Origin: Bacillota bacterium
Lineage (GTDB): Bacteria; Bacillota; Sulfobacillia; JAJZYS01; JAJYTV01
Assembly: GCA_021799275.1 (NCBI GenBank)
Contig: JAJZAT010000005.1
Span: 1-64,000 of the forward strand
DNA: 64,000 bases
Direction of reading: 5' to 3'
The notes below the pieces were generated by a model. It was not told the origin of the DNA. It saw nothing but the letters and a program-made list of their open reading frames with translations, and ran no database searches. The position numbers and the translations under genes were made by a program. Shown piece by piece: positions 35,287-43,614 of this stretch (position 1 is the first letter of the stretch; the number at the start of each line of letters is the position of its first letter).

Positions 35287-35622
35287 ATTCAAACCGTCCT
35301 CATCGCCGCGGTCGTCTACCTGGTGCTTCACGTCGTCACCTCCCGGATCTTCGCGCGCCACATGCCGGAACGCATGATCACGCATCGTAGCCTCGTCGGC
35401 AGCGACACCACCTTGCCGAAGCGCTGGGGCCTCTGGATCGGCGCGATCGGCTCGCTCTTGCTAAGTCTCGTCAGCCTCGCGTCGCAGGGGTTCGGCGACA
35501 CGGCGCGCGCCCCGTCGACCGCTCTGCTGGTGCAGGGCATCCTATACTTGGCCGTTCTCTACATGTACGCGCTCAACGTCGGCAAGAAACGCCGCGAGGA
35601 CCGGGACAAGCGCAGGGCCTGA
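35287..35622 (+). CDS. small membrane protein with apparent AUU start
   Basis: The frame has no ATG, GTG or TTG in position to include its first TM helix (QTVLIAAVVYLVLHVVTSRIF). However, an excellent SD, AGGAGGG at 35274-35280, lies exactly 6 nt before an in-frame ATT at 35287. That start gives 111 residues with two or three TM segments (first helix, GLWIGAIGSLLLSLVSLAS, LLVQGILYLAVLYMYAL) and a basic C-terminus (KKRREDRDKRRA). The next conventional start, a GTG inside helix 1, would leave a truncated membrane segment. No family recognised; the C-terminal half is well formed as a membrane hairpin. Confidence 0.6.
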   Translation: MQTVLIAAVVYLVLHVVTSRIFARHMPERMITHRSLVGSDTTLPKRWGLWIGAIGSLLLSLVSLASQGFGDTARAPSTALLVQGILYLAVLYMYALNVGKKRREDRDKRRA

Positions 35623-35674
35623 CCGCCAATTGCCTGGCTACAAGTCCAAGACAGCCTGATCGCCCGCTCCATGA

Positions 35675-35717
35675 AGCCGCCCCCTGGACCGACCACCATC
35701 GGTCCACGGGGGCGGCT
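35675..35717 (+). terminator. long hairpin, probable terminator
   Basis: An 18-bp stem with a single bulged G (35675-35692 / 35699-35717), loop CCACCA, 52 bp after the preceding stop. There is no T-tract on either side. It probably separates the small membrane-protein gene from the aminotransferase-like gene. Confidence 0.65.
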
Positions 35718-35831
35718 CTGGATCTATGCGGAATTTGGGCCCCGTGCTGGAATGGAGTCAATCGACGACATACCGTGGATTGGCCACATCATCGCCGCGA
35801 AGGGAACCTGGCATCCGGAGGAGGCCGCACC

Positions 35832-37280
35832 ATGGATCTGCCACGAGCGGAAGTGCGCGATTCCGCGGGGTTCAAGGAGGACATGGCGGAAGCACTCGAG
35901 CGCTTCACCGCCACATCTCCCGACTATGCCGATACCAACCTGCTCGACGTGCTGCGACAGAGGGACTACGCCCGACTGGATGAGCTTGGCCACACCTATC
36001 TCGACTACACGGGCGGCAGCCTCTACGCGGAGTCCCAGGTGCAGGAGCACCTCGACCTCCTGCTGCACAGCGTCTTCGGCAACCCCCACTCGTCAAATCC
36101 GACGTCCTCCGCGGCGACCCACCTGGCGGAACGCGCCCGGGAAGACACCTTGCGCTTCTTTCACGCGGACCCGCGGGAGTACGCGGTCATCTTCACCCAG
36201 AACGCCAGCGGGGCGCTCAAGATCGTGGCCGAGTCGTACCCGTTCGGCCCAGGCTCGCGCCTGCTCCTGAGCGCGGACAACCACAATTCCGTCAACGGTC
36301 TCAGGGAATTCGCGGCAGCGAAAGGCGCCGAGGTCCGCTACATCCCGCTTGCCACCGACATGCGCCTCGACGGGGAGAGCCTCGCGGCCGAACTCGCCGC
36401 CGGGGCAGGCAGCGCGCCGAGTCTCCTCGCCTATCCGGCGCAGTCGAACTTCAGCGGTGTCCAACACGACCTCGGCTGGATCGCGAAAGCGCAGGAACGG
36501 GGCTTCGATGTCCTGATCGACGCGGCCGCCTTCGCGCCGACGAACGAGCTTCGCCTGGACCAGGTGCACCCGGACTTCATCGACATCTCCTTCTACAAGA
36601 TGTTCGGCTACCCGACCGGCGTCGGCTGTCTCTTGGCCCGCTACGACGCCATGAAGAAGCTGGTGCGGCCGTGGTACGCGGGCGGCACGGTCGCGTTCGC
36701 GTCGGTTTCGGCCTTCTCGGGCCGCGGGACCGCGCATCGCCTCTTCGACGCACCCTTCGCCTTCGAGGACGGCACGATCGACTACCTGGCGCTGCCGGCG
36801 GTCTCGATCGGCCTCCGCCACCTCGGTGGCGTCGGAGTTCAGACAATCCACAGGCGCGCCATGCTGCTCACGGGCTGGCTCGTGCAGTCCCTCGGGGACC
36901 TCCGTCATCCAAACGGCAGTCCCGTCTGCGAGCTCTATGGACCGAACAGTCTTGAGGCACGCGGTGCCACCCTGCTGCTCAACGTGCGCGATCCCGAAGG
37001 CCGTCTCGTCGATTACGGTGCCGTCCAGCGGTCTGCGGACGCGCAAAACATTTCGGTGCGCAGCGGCTGCCATTGCAACCCAGGTGCCAGGGAGGCGGCC
37101 CTGCATATGGATCCTCTACTTCTGAAAGAGAGCTTCACGCATCCGACGCGATCAAGCGCTGAGTTTCTGGAGTCCGTGCACGACCGAATGGATGGAGGGG
37201 TGCGCGTGTCCTTAGGAATTGTCAGCAATTTTGCCGATGTCTACCGTTTTGTAGATTTTGTTCGGCATTTCTCAATGTAG
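35832..37280 (+). CDS. MOCOS-like class V aminotransferase / cysteine desulfurase-fold protein
   Basis: The ATG at 35832 has GGAGGAGG at 8 nt; about 482 residues. PLP-enzyme fold type I. The N-terminal segment YLDYTGGSLYAESQV and the lysine loop DISFYKMFGYPTGVGCLL (PLP Lys256) are hallmarks of the molybdenum-cofactor sulfurase N-terminal domain subgroup. SGCHCNPGAREAAL near the C-terminus holds the candidate persulfide cysteines. Family members take sulfur from cysteine or act as related lyases. No MOSC domain or molybdopterin gene is adjacent, so the acceptor is unknown. The last 20 residues are encoded by AT-rich DNA unlike the rest. Confidence 0.85.
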   Translation: MDLPRAEVRDSAGFKEDMAEALERFTATSPDYADTNLLDVLRQRDYARLDELGHTYLDYTGGSLYAESQVQEHLDLLLHSVFGNPHSSNPTSSAATHLAERAREDTLRFFHADPREYAVIFTQNASGALKIVAESYPFGPGSRLLLSADNHNSVNGLREFAAAKGAEVRYIPLATDMRLDGESLAAELAAGAGSAPSLLAYPAQSNFSGVQHDLGWIAKAQERGFDVLIDAAAFAPTNELRLDQVHPDFIDISFYKMFGYPTGVGCLLARYDAMKKLVRPWYAGGTVAFASVSAFSGRGTAHRLFDAPFAFEDGTIDYLALPAVSIGLRHLGGVGVQTIHRRAMLLTGWLVQSLGDLRHPNGSPVCELYGPNSLEARGATLLLNVRDPEGRLVDYGAVQRSADAQNISVRSGCHCNPGAREAALHMDPLLLKESFTHPTRSSAEFLESVHDRMDGGVRVSLGIVSNFADVYRFVDFVRHFSM

Positions 37281-37330
37281 GTCTTTACTGAAACATAGCG
37301 AATCTTGCATTTGTGGAAGGATGGGTAAAT

Positions 37331-38044
37331 GTGCGTCCATTGATCGGAATTACGTGCGGGTACGATGCGGACGAGCACCAGTTCCGGCTCAATTCCCCGT
37401 ATCAGCTGGCGGTCGAGGCCGCCGGCGGTCTGCCTGTGCTGATCGGCGTGAGCGCCGAACTCGCTCCGGAGCTCCTCAATCGCCTGGACGGAATCCTCTT
37501 CACCGGCGGCGCCGACCTCGATCCTGCCCTCTACGGTGCCGAACCCGCGGTCGGCCTCGGCGGCGTGAGCCCGAAGCGGGACGCCTTCGAGATCGCCCTC
37601 GTGCGTGAAGCGTACAGGGTCGGCCTGCCCACCCTCGGCATCTGCAGAGGCTGCCAGCTCCTGGCGGCGGCCGGCGGCGGCACGCTGTACCAGGACCTGC
37701 CGAGCGAGCGGCCCGGCAGCATCAAGCACTTCCAGTCCTCGCCGCGCAACCACCGGAGCCACGCCGCGGCGGTGGTGGCGGGCACGAGGCTTGCCGACGT
37801 CCTCGGGCAGCACGAGGTGCGGGTCAACTCCTTCCATCATCAAGCCGTGCATGATCTGCCCACCGGCACCATGCTCGCGGCCACCGCCCCGGACGGCGTC
37901 GTGGAAGCGTTCGAGGATCCGCGCCACCCGCACTGGCTGGCCATCCAGTGGCACCCGGAGGGATTCTGGCGCGAAGATCCCGCGGCGTTTGCCCTGTTCC
38001 ACTCCCTGGTCGAGGCATCCGCGCGCAGGGCCGTGTCCGCATAG
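37331..38044 (+). CDS. gamma-glutamyl-GABA hydrolase-like (peptidase C26)
   Basis: The GTG at 37331 follows GGAAGGA at 8-9 nt; 237 residues. Class-I glutamine-amidotransferase fold: nucleophile Cys105 in TLGICRGCQLLAAAGGG, the His/Glu pair in IQWHPEGFW, and DGILFTGGADLDPALY with RDAFEIALVREA, which is typical of PuuD/C26 enzymes. These cleave gamma-glutamyl amides such as gamma-glutamyl-GABA in putrescine catabolism. The polyamine operon 4 kb away makes that attractive, but no other puu gene is present, so the substrate is open. An oligopeptide-type transporter follows 165 bp downstream. Confidence 0.87.
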   Translation: MRPLIGITCGYDADEHQFRLNSPYQLAVEAAGGLPVLIGVSAELAPELLNRLDGILFTGGADLDPALYGAEPAVGLGGVSPKRDAFEIALVREAYRVGLPTLGICRGCQLLAAAGGGTLYQDLPSERPGSIKHFQSSPRNHRSHAAAVVAGTRLADVLGQHEVRVNSFHHQAVHDLPTGTMLAATAPDGVVEAFEDPRHPHWLAIQWHPEGFWREDPAAFALFHSLVEASARRAVSA

Positions 38045-38208
38045 CAGGGTCCGGCAGGGGCCACCGCCCATTGCCGTTCATCCCGTGACGACAGACGTGG
38101 GACAAGCCTCCGCACCGACCCGGCTGGGCGTGCCGTAGGCGAGGGGGGTGACGCGACAAGATCCTTGGGGTCCACCGCACACGCAAACGGGTCTAAGGAG
38201 GCTATCGG

Positions 38209-39762
38209 ATGGAGATTCGCAAGCTGCTCAGCGGAATGGTCGGCGCCGCCGCCCTTCTGCTCTCGACCACGGTCGGCACGCCGGTACAGGCCGCGGCCCC
38301 CTCCGCCAACATCACCATCGCGGTGAGCGGCGACGCGGTATGTCTTCTGCCGTACAACACGAACGACAACCTGTCGTTCGGCGTGGAGTCCAACATCTAT
38401 CAGGGCCTCGTCGGCTACAACGGCAAGATGCAGCTCGTCGGGGAACTCGCGAAAAGCTGGAAGGTGGCCCCGAACGCCTCCTCGATCACGTTCTACCTGA
38501 ACCCGGCCGCGAAGTTCTCCGACGGCACCCCGGTGACCGCCCTGGCCGTGAAGCAGAGCTTCACCTGGCTCCTCAACCCGGCGAACCACCTGGTGCGCAC
38601 CGCGCTCTACTCGGTCATCAGCAAGATCAACGTGCTGAACAAGGAGACCGTGCAGTTCGTCCTGAGCAAGCCGTTCGGCGCCATCCTGCCGACGTTCGCC
38701 CACCCGGCGGGCGCCGTCATCGAGCCCAAGGTGCTGTCGAAGGGCGTCAACTACCTCTGCGCCAACCCGATCGGCGGCACGGGCCCGTTCGTGTTCAAGG
38801 ACTGGGTCCAGGGCGACCACATCACCCTCGTCCGCAACACGCACTTCTGGAACAAGGCGGGCGCCGCCAAGGTGGCGTCGATCACCTACAAGCCGGTCGC
38901 TGACGCCAGCGCGCGCATCGCCGGTCTCGAGACCGGCCAGTTCCAGGCGATCTACCCGGTGCCGAACGAACTCGTGCAATCCCTCAAGGGCCAGCCGGGC
39001 ATCAACGTCCAGATCGCTTCGAGCAACGCGGCCTGGTACGTCGCCATGAACACGCAGTTCGGTCCGTTCAAGAACGTCCTGGTGCGCCAGGCGCTCAACT
39101 ACGCCGTCGACAAGGGCACCTTCATCAAGGTGGTCTGGGGCGGCTACGGCTCCGTCCTGCACTCGCCGGTCCCGCCGGCTGACGCCTACGCGATCAACGC
39201 CGGCAACTACCCCTACAACCCCACGAAGGCGAAGCAGCTGCTGGCCAAGGCCGGTTACCCGCACGGCTTCACCTCGGTGCTCTGGGTCGGCAACAGCACG
39301 GAATCGATCTACGCCGCGACCTTCATCCAGCAGCAGCTGGCGCAGATCGGCGTCCACATCAAGGTGGAGCCGATGGACAACGCGTCGCTGAGCTCCTCCA
39401 TCTTCACACCGAACGCCAAGCAGAACCTACGCATGAACTTCAGCGGCTGGTCGGCCTCCACGGGTGACGCGGACTGGGCGCTCCGTCCGCTGCTCGCCAC
39501 GAGCTCCTGGCCGCCCTCTCTCTACAACCTGGCGTTCTTCGGCAACAAGACGTTCGACTCGTACCTTGAGCAGGGCCTGAACAGCGGCGCACCGAAGGTG
39601 CGCGCCGCCGCCTACGCCGCAGCCCAGAAGCTCGCCTGGCAGCAGGCGCCCTGGATCTACCTCGGCGTCTCGGACAACATCTGGGCGACCCGCTCCAACG
39701 TCAAGGGCATCGTCGTGCGCGAGGACGAAGTGCCGATCGTCTACGGCGCGTACGTGCAGTAG
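38209..39762 (+). CDS. family 5 peptide-type ABC solute-binding protein
   Basis: The ATG has a strong AAGGAGG SD; 517 residues. Signal peptide (LLSGMVGAAALLLSTTVGTPVQA) with cleavage after AQA-like VQA. No lipobox, so it would be released or held by another contact, unusual for a Gram-positive binding protein. SBP_bac_5 features: an ESNIYQGLVGYNGKMQLVGELA start, FSDGTPVTALAVKQSF, GTGPFVFKDWVQGDHITLVRN and VRQALNYAVDKG. The nearest described types are DppA/GsiB-like dipeptide or glutathione binders. It is followed by two permease genes of the same system. Confidence 0.92.
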   Translation: MEIRKLLSGMVGAAALLLSTTVGTPVQAAAPSANITIAVSGDAVCLLPYNTNDNLSFGVESNIYQGLVGYNGKMQLVGELAKSWKVAPNASSITFYLNPAAKFSDGTPVTALAVKQSFTWLLNPANHLVRTALYSVISKINVLNKETVQFVLSKPFGAILPTFAHPAGAVIEPKVLSKGVNYLCANPIGGTGPFVFKDWVQGDHITLVRNTHFWNKAGAAKVASITYKPVADASARIAGLETGQFQAIYPVPNELVQSLKGQPGINVQIASSNAAWYVAMNTQFGPFKNVLVRQALNYAVDKGTFIKVVWGGYGSVLHSPVPPADAYAINAGNYPYNPTKAKQLLAKAGYPHGFTSVLWVGNSTESIYAATFIQQQLAQIGVHIKVEPMDNASLSSSIFTPNAKQNLRMNFSGWSASTGDADWALRPLLATSSWPPSLYNLAFFGNKTFDSYLEQGLNSGAPKVRAAAYAAAQKLAWQQAPWIYLGVSDNIWATRSNVKGIVVREDEVPIVYGAYVQ

Positions 39763-39831
39763 ACCACCCGGTCGCCAGGGCAAGGGGCGCGCCATGCGTG
39801 CGCCCCTCCTTCCCCTAAGGAGTGACAGGTC

Positions 39832-40752
39832 TTGGCTGCCTACTTCCTGCGCCGGGTGCTGCAGATCATCCCCACGATCTTCGGCGTCTCCGTCCTGGCG
39901 TTTCTCTTTGTACACGCCATCCCCGGCAATCCTGCGATCTTCCTGGCCGGACCCAACGCCAGCACCGCGACCATCCACGCCCTGACGGTGCAGTTCGGCC
40001 TCGACAAGCCGCTCGCCGTGCAGTACTGGTACTTCCTCATCAACGCCGTGCACGGCGACTTCGGCAAGTCCCTGGGCGACGGGCAGCCGGTGCTGAGGAT
40101 CATCGGCTACCACTTCATGCCCACCGTGGAACTTGCCTTCTTCGGTCTGGGCCTCGCCGTCGTGATCGGCATCCTCGCCGGCATCGCGTCGGCGGTGCGC
40201 CGCAACACGTCGCTCGACTATACCGTCATGACTCTATCCATGATGGGCGTCTCGTTCCCGGCCTTCTGGCTTGCCATGATGCTGATCGCCCTTTTCGCCG
40301 TACACTTCCACCTGCTCCCGTCGGGCGGCGACCAGGGCTGGAAGTCTTTCATCCTGCCCGTGATCTCGCTCGGCACGTCGGGCGCCGCCAGCATCGCGCG
40401 CTTCACCCGCCAGAGCATGGTCACGACGCTCACCTCGGACTACGTGCGCACCGGGCGCGCCAAGGGCCTGCGCGAGTCCATCCTGATCTTCAAGCATGCG
40501 TTCAAGAATGCACTCGGACCCATCATCACGATCATCGGCATCCAGTTCGGCTTCCTGCTCGGCGGTGCGGTCGTCGTGGAGGTTGTTTACGCATGGCCAG
40601 GTCTAGGGAACCTCTTGATCACATCCGTCGAGATGCGCAACTACCCGGTCATCCAGACACTGCTGCTCCTCTTCGCGCTCGAATTCATCCTGGCGAGCCT
40701 CCTGGTCGACGTCGCCTACGCGCTCGTCAACCCGAGGGTGCGCTATGACTAG
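39832..40752 (+). CDS. peptide-type ABC transporter permease (DppB/GsiC-like)
   Basis: TTG start at 39832 with AAGGAGTGA about 9 nt upstream; 306 residues and six TM helices. N-terminal YFLRRVLQIIPTIFGVSVLAF and the EAA loop region (SIARFTRQSMVTTLTSDYVRTGRAKGL, with 'ARAKGL'-type contact) mark a binding-protein-dependent transport permease of the DppB class. It overlaps the next permease gene by 8 bp. Together they form the membrane channel for the preceding binding protein. Confidence 0.95.
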   Translation: MAAYFLRRVLQIIPTIFGVSVLAFLFVHAIPGNPAIFLAGPNASTATIHALTVQFGLDKPLAVQYWYFLINAVHGDFGKSLGDGQPVLRIIGYHFMPTVELAFFGLGLAVVIGILAGIASAVRRNTSLDYTVMTLSMMGVSFPAFWLAMMLIALFAVHFHLLPSGGDQGWKSFILPVISLGTSGAASIARFTRQSMVTTLTSDYVRTGRAKGLRESILIFKHAFKNALGPIITIIGIQFGFLLGGAVVVEVVYAWPGLGNLLITSVEMRNYPVIQTLLLLFALEFILASLLVDVAYALVNPRVRYD

Positions 40753-41620
40753 CCCACAGCCGGCCCCGCCGCAGCTCGAGCGCCGCCAGGCGCTCGTCGA
40801 CGTCCGCCTCTTCATGCAGCGCCGCTCCGCGGTCGTCGGCGCCGTGATCATGATCGTGATGCTCCTCGTGGTCCTGTTCGGGCCCCTGATCGCGCCCTAT
40901 TCGCCGAGCATACCGGACTACGCGCACATTCTCGCGCCGCCCTCGCTCAAACACCTCATGGGCACCGACGAGTTCGGGCGCGACATCCTGAGCCGCATCC
41001 TCTGGGGCGCCCGCCTGTCGCTCGCCGTCGGCTTCATCGGGGCGTTCGCCTCCGCCATCCTGGGCACGCCGATCGGTCTCGCCACCGCCTACTACGGCGG
41101 CTGGTTCGACGACATCGTGATGCGCATCGTCGATATCATCCTGTCGTTCCCCGGCATCCTGCTGGCCATCGGCGTGATCGCGATCCTGGGGCCGGGTCTC
41201 CAGAATGTGATCATCACCATCATCGTGTTCGGCGTGCCGATGTTCGCGCGCATCGTGCGCGGCAGCGCCATCAGCATCAAGGACCTCGAGTACATCGAAG
41301 CCGCCAGGGCCGGCGGCGCGACGAACTCGCGCATCCTCTACCAGCACATGCTGCGCAACCTCGTCGGACCGATCACGGTGCAGCTCACGCTGCAGATGGC
41401 GAACGCCATCCTGGTCGCGTCGTCTCTCGGCTTTCTCGGCTTCGGCGCCCAGCCGCCGACGCCGGAATGGGGCGCGATGCTCGCGGAGGGCCGCATGTTC
41501 CTGACGATCGCCCCTTGGGTGGACATCTTCCCCGGCGTGTGCATCTTCCTGGCGGTTCTCGGCTTCAACATGGTCGGTGACGGTCTGAACGACATGCTCG
41601 ACCCCAGACTGAGGCGATAG
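40745..41620 (+). CDS. peptide-type ABC transporter permease (DppC/GsiD-like)
   Basis: The ATG at 40745 overlaps the upstream stop by 8 bp; 291 residues. The first TM lies after an N-terminal cytosolic segment typical of DppC (RSAVVGAVIMIVMLLVVLFGPLIAPY), then the HLMGTDEFGRDILSRILWGARLSL signature (shown in part) and the EAA loop IEAARAGGATNSRILYQHMLRN. It pairs with the preceding permease. No ATPase genes follow; a MocR regulator gene comes next, so the nucleotide-binding subunits must be supplied from elsewhere or be shared. Confidence 0.95.
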   Translation: MTSPQPAPPQLERRQALVDVRLFMQRRSAVVGAVIMIVMLLVVLFGPLIAPYSPSIPDYAHILAPPSLKHLMGTDEFGRDILSRILWGARLSLAVGFIGAFASAILGTPIGLATAYYGGWFDDIVMRIVDIILSFPGILLAIGVIAILGPGLQNVIITIIVFGVPMFARIVRGSAISIKDLEYIEAARAGGATNSRILYQHMLRNLVGPITVQLTLQMANAILVASSLGFLGFGAQPPTPEWGAMLAEGRMFLTIAPWVDIFPGVCIFLAVLGFNMVGDGLNDMLDPRLRR

Positions 41621-41722
41621 CCGAAGGCTTCGCCCCATCCCGCCCGGAAGGAATCGGGCGGCGGACGGCAAAGCAGGAGCCTCAGCCGGACCTTCGCCTC
41701 TCCCGCATAGCGAGGTGCGATC

Positions 41723-43195
41723 ATGCAAGACGACCAGGAGGACCGCGGCGTGCATCCGGCGCAGGCTGGCGGTCCCCCCATCTACGTTCAGATCTACGAG
41801 CAGATGAGGACAGCCATCGAACAGGGCGAGTTCCGCATCGGCGAGCGCATGCCGTCGGAGCGAGAGATCCAACGCCGCTTCCACGTCAGTCGCATGACGG
41901 CCCAGAGTGCCTACCGCAAGCTCGAGGACATGGGCTACGTGCTGCGCCACGCCACCCAGGGCACCTTCGTCGCGGCGCGGCCGCAATGGCCGTCCGCCGT
42001 GCGCAAGGAGGCCCGCTTCACCCCCTCCAAGAGCTGGCGCCAACTCGGCGGCCACTTCCTCGAGGACTTGATGGAGTCCGGCGCGCACGCCTACCGCTTC
42101 GACTTCGAGGTCGGCAGGCCGGACATGGACCTCTTCCCGAACGCCTCGATGCAGCTCCTGCTCGAGGACCTTTTGACGCGCAAGCCGTCGGAAGTGCTGA
42201 TGTACTCGGCCACGGCCGGCCTGCCGGCCCTGCGCGAGGCGATCGCGCGGCGTCTGCTGCCGCAGCGCGGCATGGACCGTCTCGGCGTCGAGCATGTGCT
42301 CGTCACCACCGGCGCCATGCAGGCGATCGACCTGATCGCCAAGCTGTTCCTCGAGCCCGAAGATCTGGTGGTGGTCGAGCGGCCCACCTTCCCCGGCGCC
42401 ATCCAGCGCTTCAGGGCGCAAGGCGCGCGCTTCGCCGAGGTACCCGTGGACGACGACGGCCTGGATGTGGAGCGGCTGGAGCACATCCTGCGCGATCTCC
42501 ACCCGCGTCTCGTCTACCTCCAGCCCTGCGCGCAGAACCCGACGGGCGCGACACTCTCGGCAGATCGACGCCAGGCCCTGCTGGCCCTCGCCCGGGACTA
42601 CAACGTGCCCATCGTCGAGGACGACGCCGGCGGCTTCTTCGCCGGCGGCGCGGGAGCGCGGTCGCTGCAGAGCGAGGACCAGGACGGCCTGGTGCTGCAC
42701 GTCGGCACGTTCTCGAAGCTGATCGCCCCTGGCCTGCGGGTTGGCTACATCGTCGCGCCCGCGAACATCGTGCGGCTGCTCACCTCGGTGAAGCAGATGA
42801 CGGACCTGCACACCGGTCCCATCCCGCAGCTCCTGCTCGAAGGCTGGCTGATGGCGAGCGACGTCGGCGAGCATGTCGCCTTCGCGCGCCGGGTCTATGC
42901 CGAGAGGCTTCGGGCGGCGCTCGCCGAGCTCGAGGGCGGACCCTTGCAGCCCGTCCTGCGCCCGCGGTCCGGCATGTACATCTTCTGCCGCATCCAGTCC
43001 GGGCTGCCGGCGATCACCCTGCAGCAGCGCAGCGCCGAGCATGGTGTCGTCTTCGCGCCAGGCGACGAGTTCTCCCCGGGCGGGGAGCTCGGCGACCATT
43101 TGCGCCTCTGCGTGAGCGGACTTTCGGTCGCGAGCATCCGGGTAGGGCTGCAGCGCCTGCGGCAGCTGCTGCGAGAGATCACGCCCGAGGCCTGA
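41723..43195 (+). CDS. MocR-type transcriptional regulator (GntR HTH plus aminotransferase domain)
   Basis: The ATG has GAGGTG 6 nt upstream; 490 residues. The N-terminal GntR winged helix (about 18-85: PIYVQIYEQMRTAIEQGEF, RMPSEREIQRRFHVSRMTAQ) is fused to a class I aminotransferase-like domain (about 120-490) with PLP Lys332 in GTFSKLIAPGLRVGY and substrate-binding NPTGATLS. MocR proteins sense PLP or amino compounds and regulate vitamin B6 or amine metabolism, often on neighbouring genes. Here the transporter and the aminotransferase/amidase genes upstream are candidate targets. A 7-bp hairpin (41640-41661) lies between it and the permease gene. Confidence 0.93.
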   Translation: MQDDQEDRGVHPAQAGGPPIYVQIYEQMRTAIEQGEFRIGERMPSEREIQRRFHVSRMTAQSAYRKLEDMGYVLRHATQGTFVAARPQWPSAVRKEARFTPSKSWRQLGGHFLEDLMESGAHAYRFDFEVGRPDMDLFPNASMQLLLEDLLTRKPSEVLMYSATAGLPALREAIARRLLPQRGMDRLGVEHVLVTTGAMQAIDLIAKLFLEPEDLVVVERPTFPGAIQRFRAQGARFAEVPVDDDGLDVERLEHILRDLHPRLVYLQPCAQNPTGATLSADRRQALLALARDYNVPIVEDDAGGFFAGGAGARSLQSEDQDGLVLHVGTFSKLIAPGLRVGYIVAPANIVRLLTSVKQMTDLHTGPIPQLLLEGWLMASDVGEHVAFARRVYAERLRAALAELEGGPLQPVLRPRSGMYIFCRIQSGLPAITLQQRSAEHGVVFAPGDEFSPGGELGDHLRLCVSGLSVASIRVGLQRLRQLLREITPEA

Positions 43196-43219
43196 CGGGA
43201 GCCCTGCGCAGCGTGGGGC

Positions 43220-43267
43220 TTGACGTCACGTCTGTGCTGCCCTACTATTCAGTTACACTTAGTAAGT
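43220..43267 (+). promoter_or_regulatory. padR promoter and operator palindrome
   Basis: TTGACG (43220-43225), a 17-bp spacer, TACTAT (43243-43248); start expected near 43255. An 11-bp perfect palindrome ACTTA-G-TAAGT (43257-43267) sits at the start point, a natural position for autorepression by the PadR protein encoded downstream. PadR sites are often ATGT-N8-ACAT, so the match is by position, not by consensus. Confidence 0.6.
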
Positions 43268-43290
43268 TCGATATACTATGGAGGTAGGAC

Positions 43291-43614
43291 ATGGCCCGGC
43301 AAGAGACCGGCCGCTTCTCAGGCGCGCTCTTCCTCGTGCTCTCGAGCCTCGCCGGCGGCCCGAAGCACGGCTACGCCATGATCGAGGACATCCGGGCCTT
43401 CAGCGGCACCGAGCTCGAGCCCGGCACGCTCTATGGCGCCATCGCCCGGCTCGAGCAGCGCGGCCTGATCGAGCCGCTGCCGATGGAGGAGCGCCGCCGT
43501 CCCTACCGCATCACCCCGTCCGGGGTGGAGGCCCTGCGGGCGCAGGTGGCGACGATGGCGCAGGTGGTGGAGGCCGGTCAGGGGCGCCTGCGGCTCCTCG
43601 GGGGACCGAGGTGA
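43291..43614 (+). CDS. PadR family transcriptional regulator
   Basis: The ATG has GGAGGT 6 nt upstream; 107 residues, a short (subfamily 2-like) PadR. The winged helix is clear: LFLVLSSLAGGPKHGYAMIED, then ELEPGTLYGAIARLEQRGLIE, and RRPYRITPSGVEALRAQV. PadR repressors usually control the adjacent membrane or transport gene. The stop overlaps the ATG of the next gene (TGATG). Confidence 0.93.
   Translation: MARQETGRFSGALFLVLSSLAGGPKHGYAMIEDIRAFSGTELEPGTLYGAIARLEQRGLIEPLPMEERRRPYRITPSGVEALRAQVATMAQVVEAGQGRLRLLGGPR

Noticed and set aside
41640-41661. 7-bp hairpin after the second permease gene as a terminator
   Set aside because: Short stem, 8-nt loop and no T-tract; mentioned only in the MocR entry.
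40727-43099. 790-codon minus-strand frame opposite the permease and MocR genes
   Set aside because: Third-position GC artefact; Ala/Arg/Glu/His-rich without domains. The plus strand has clear families.
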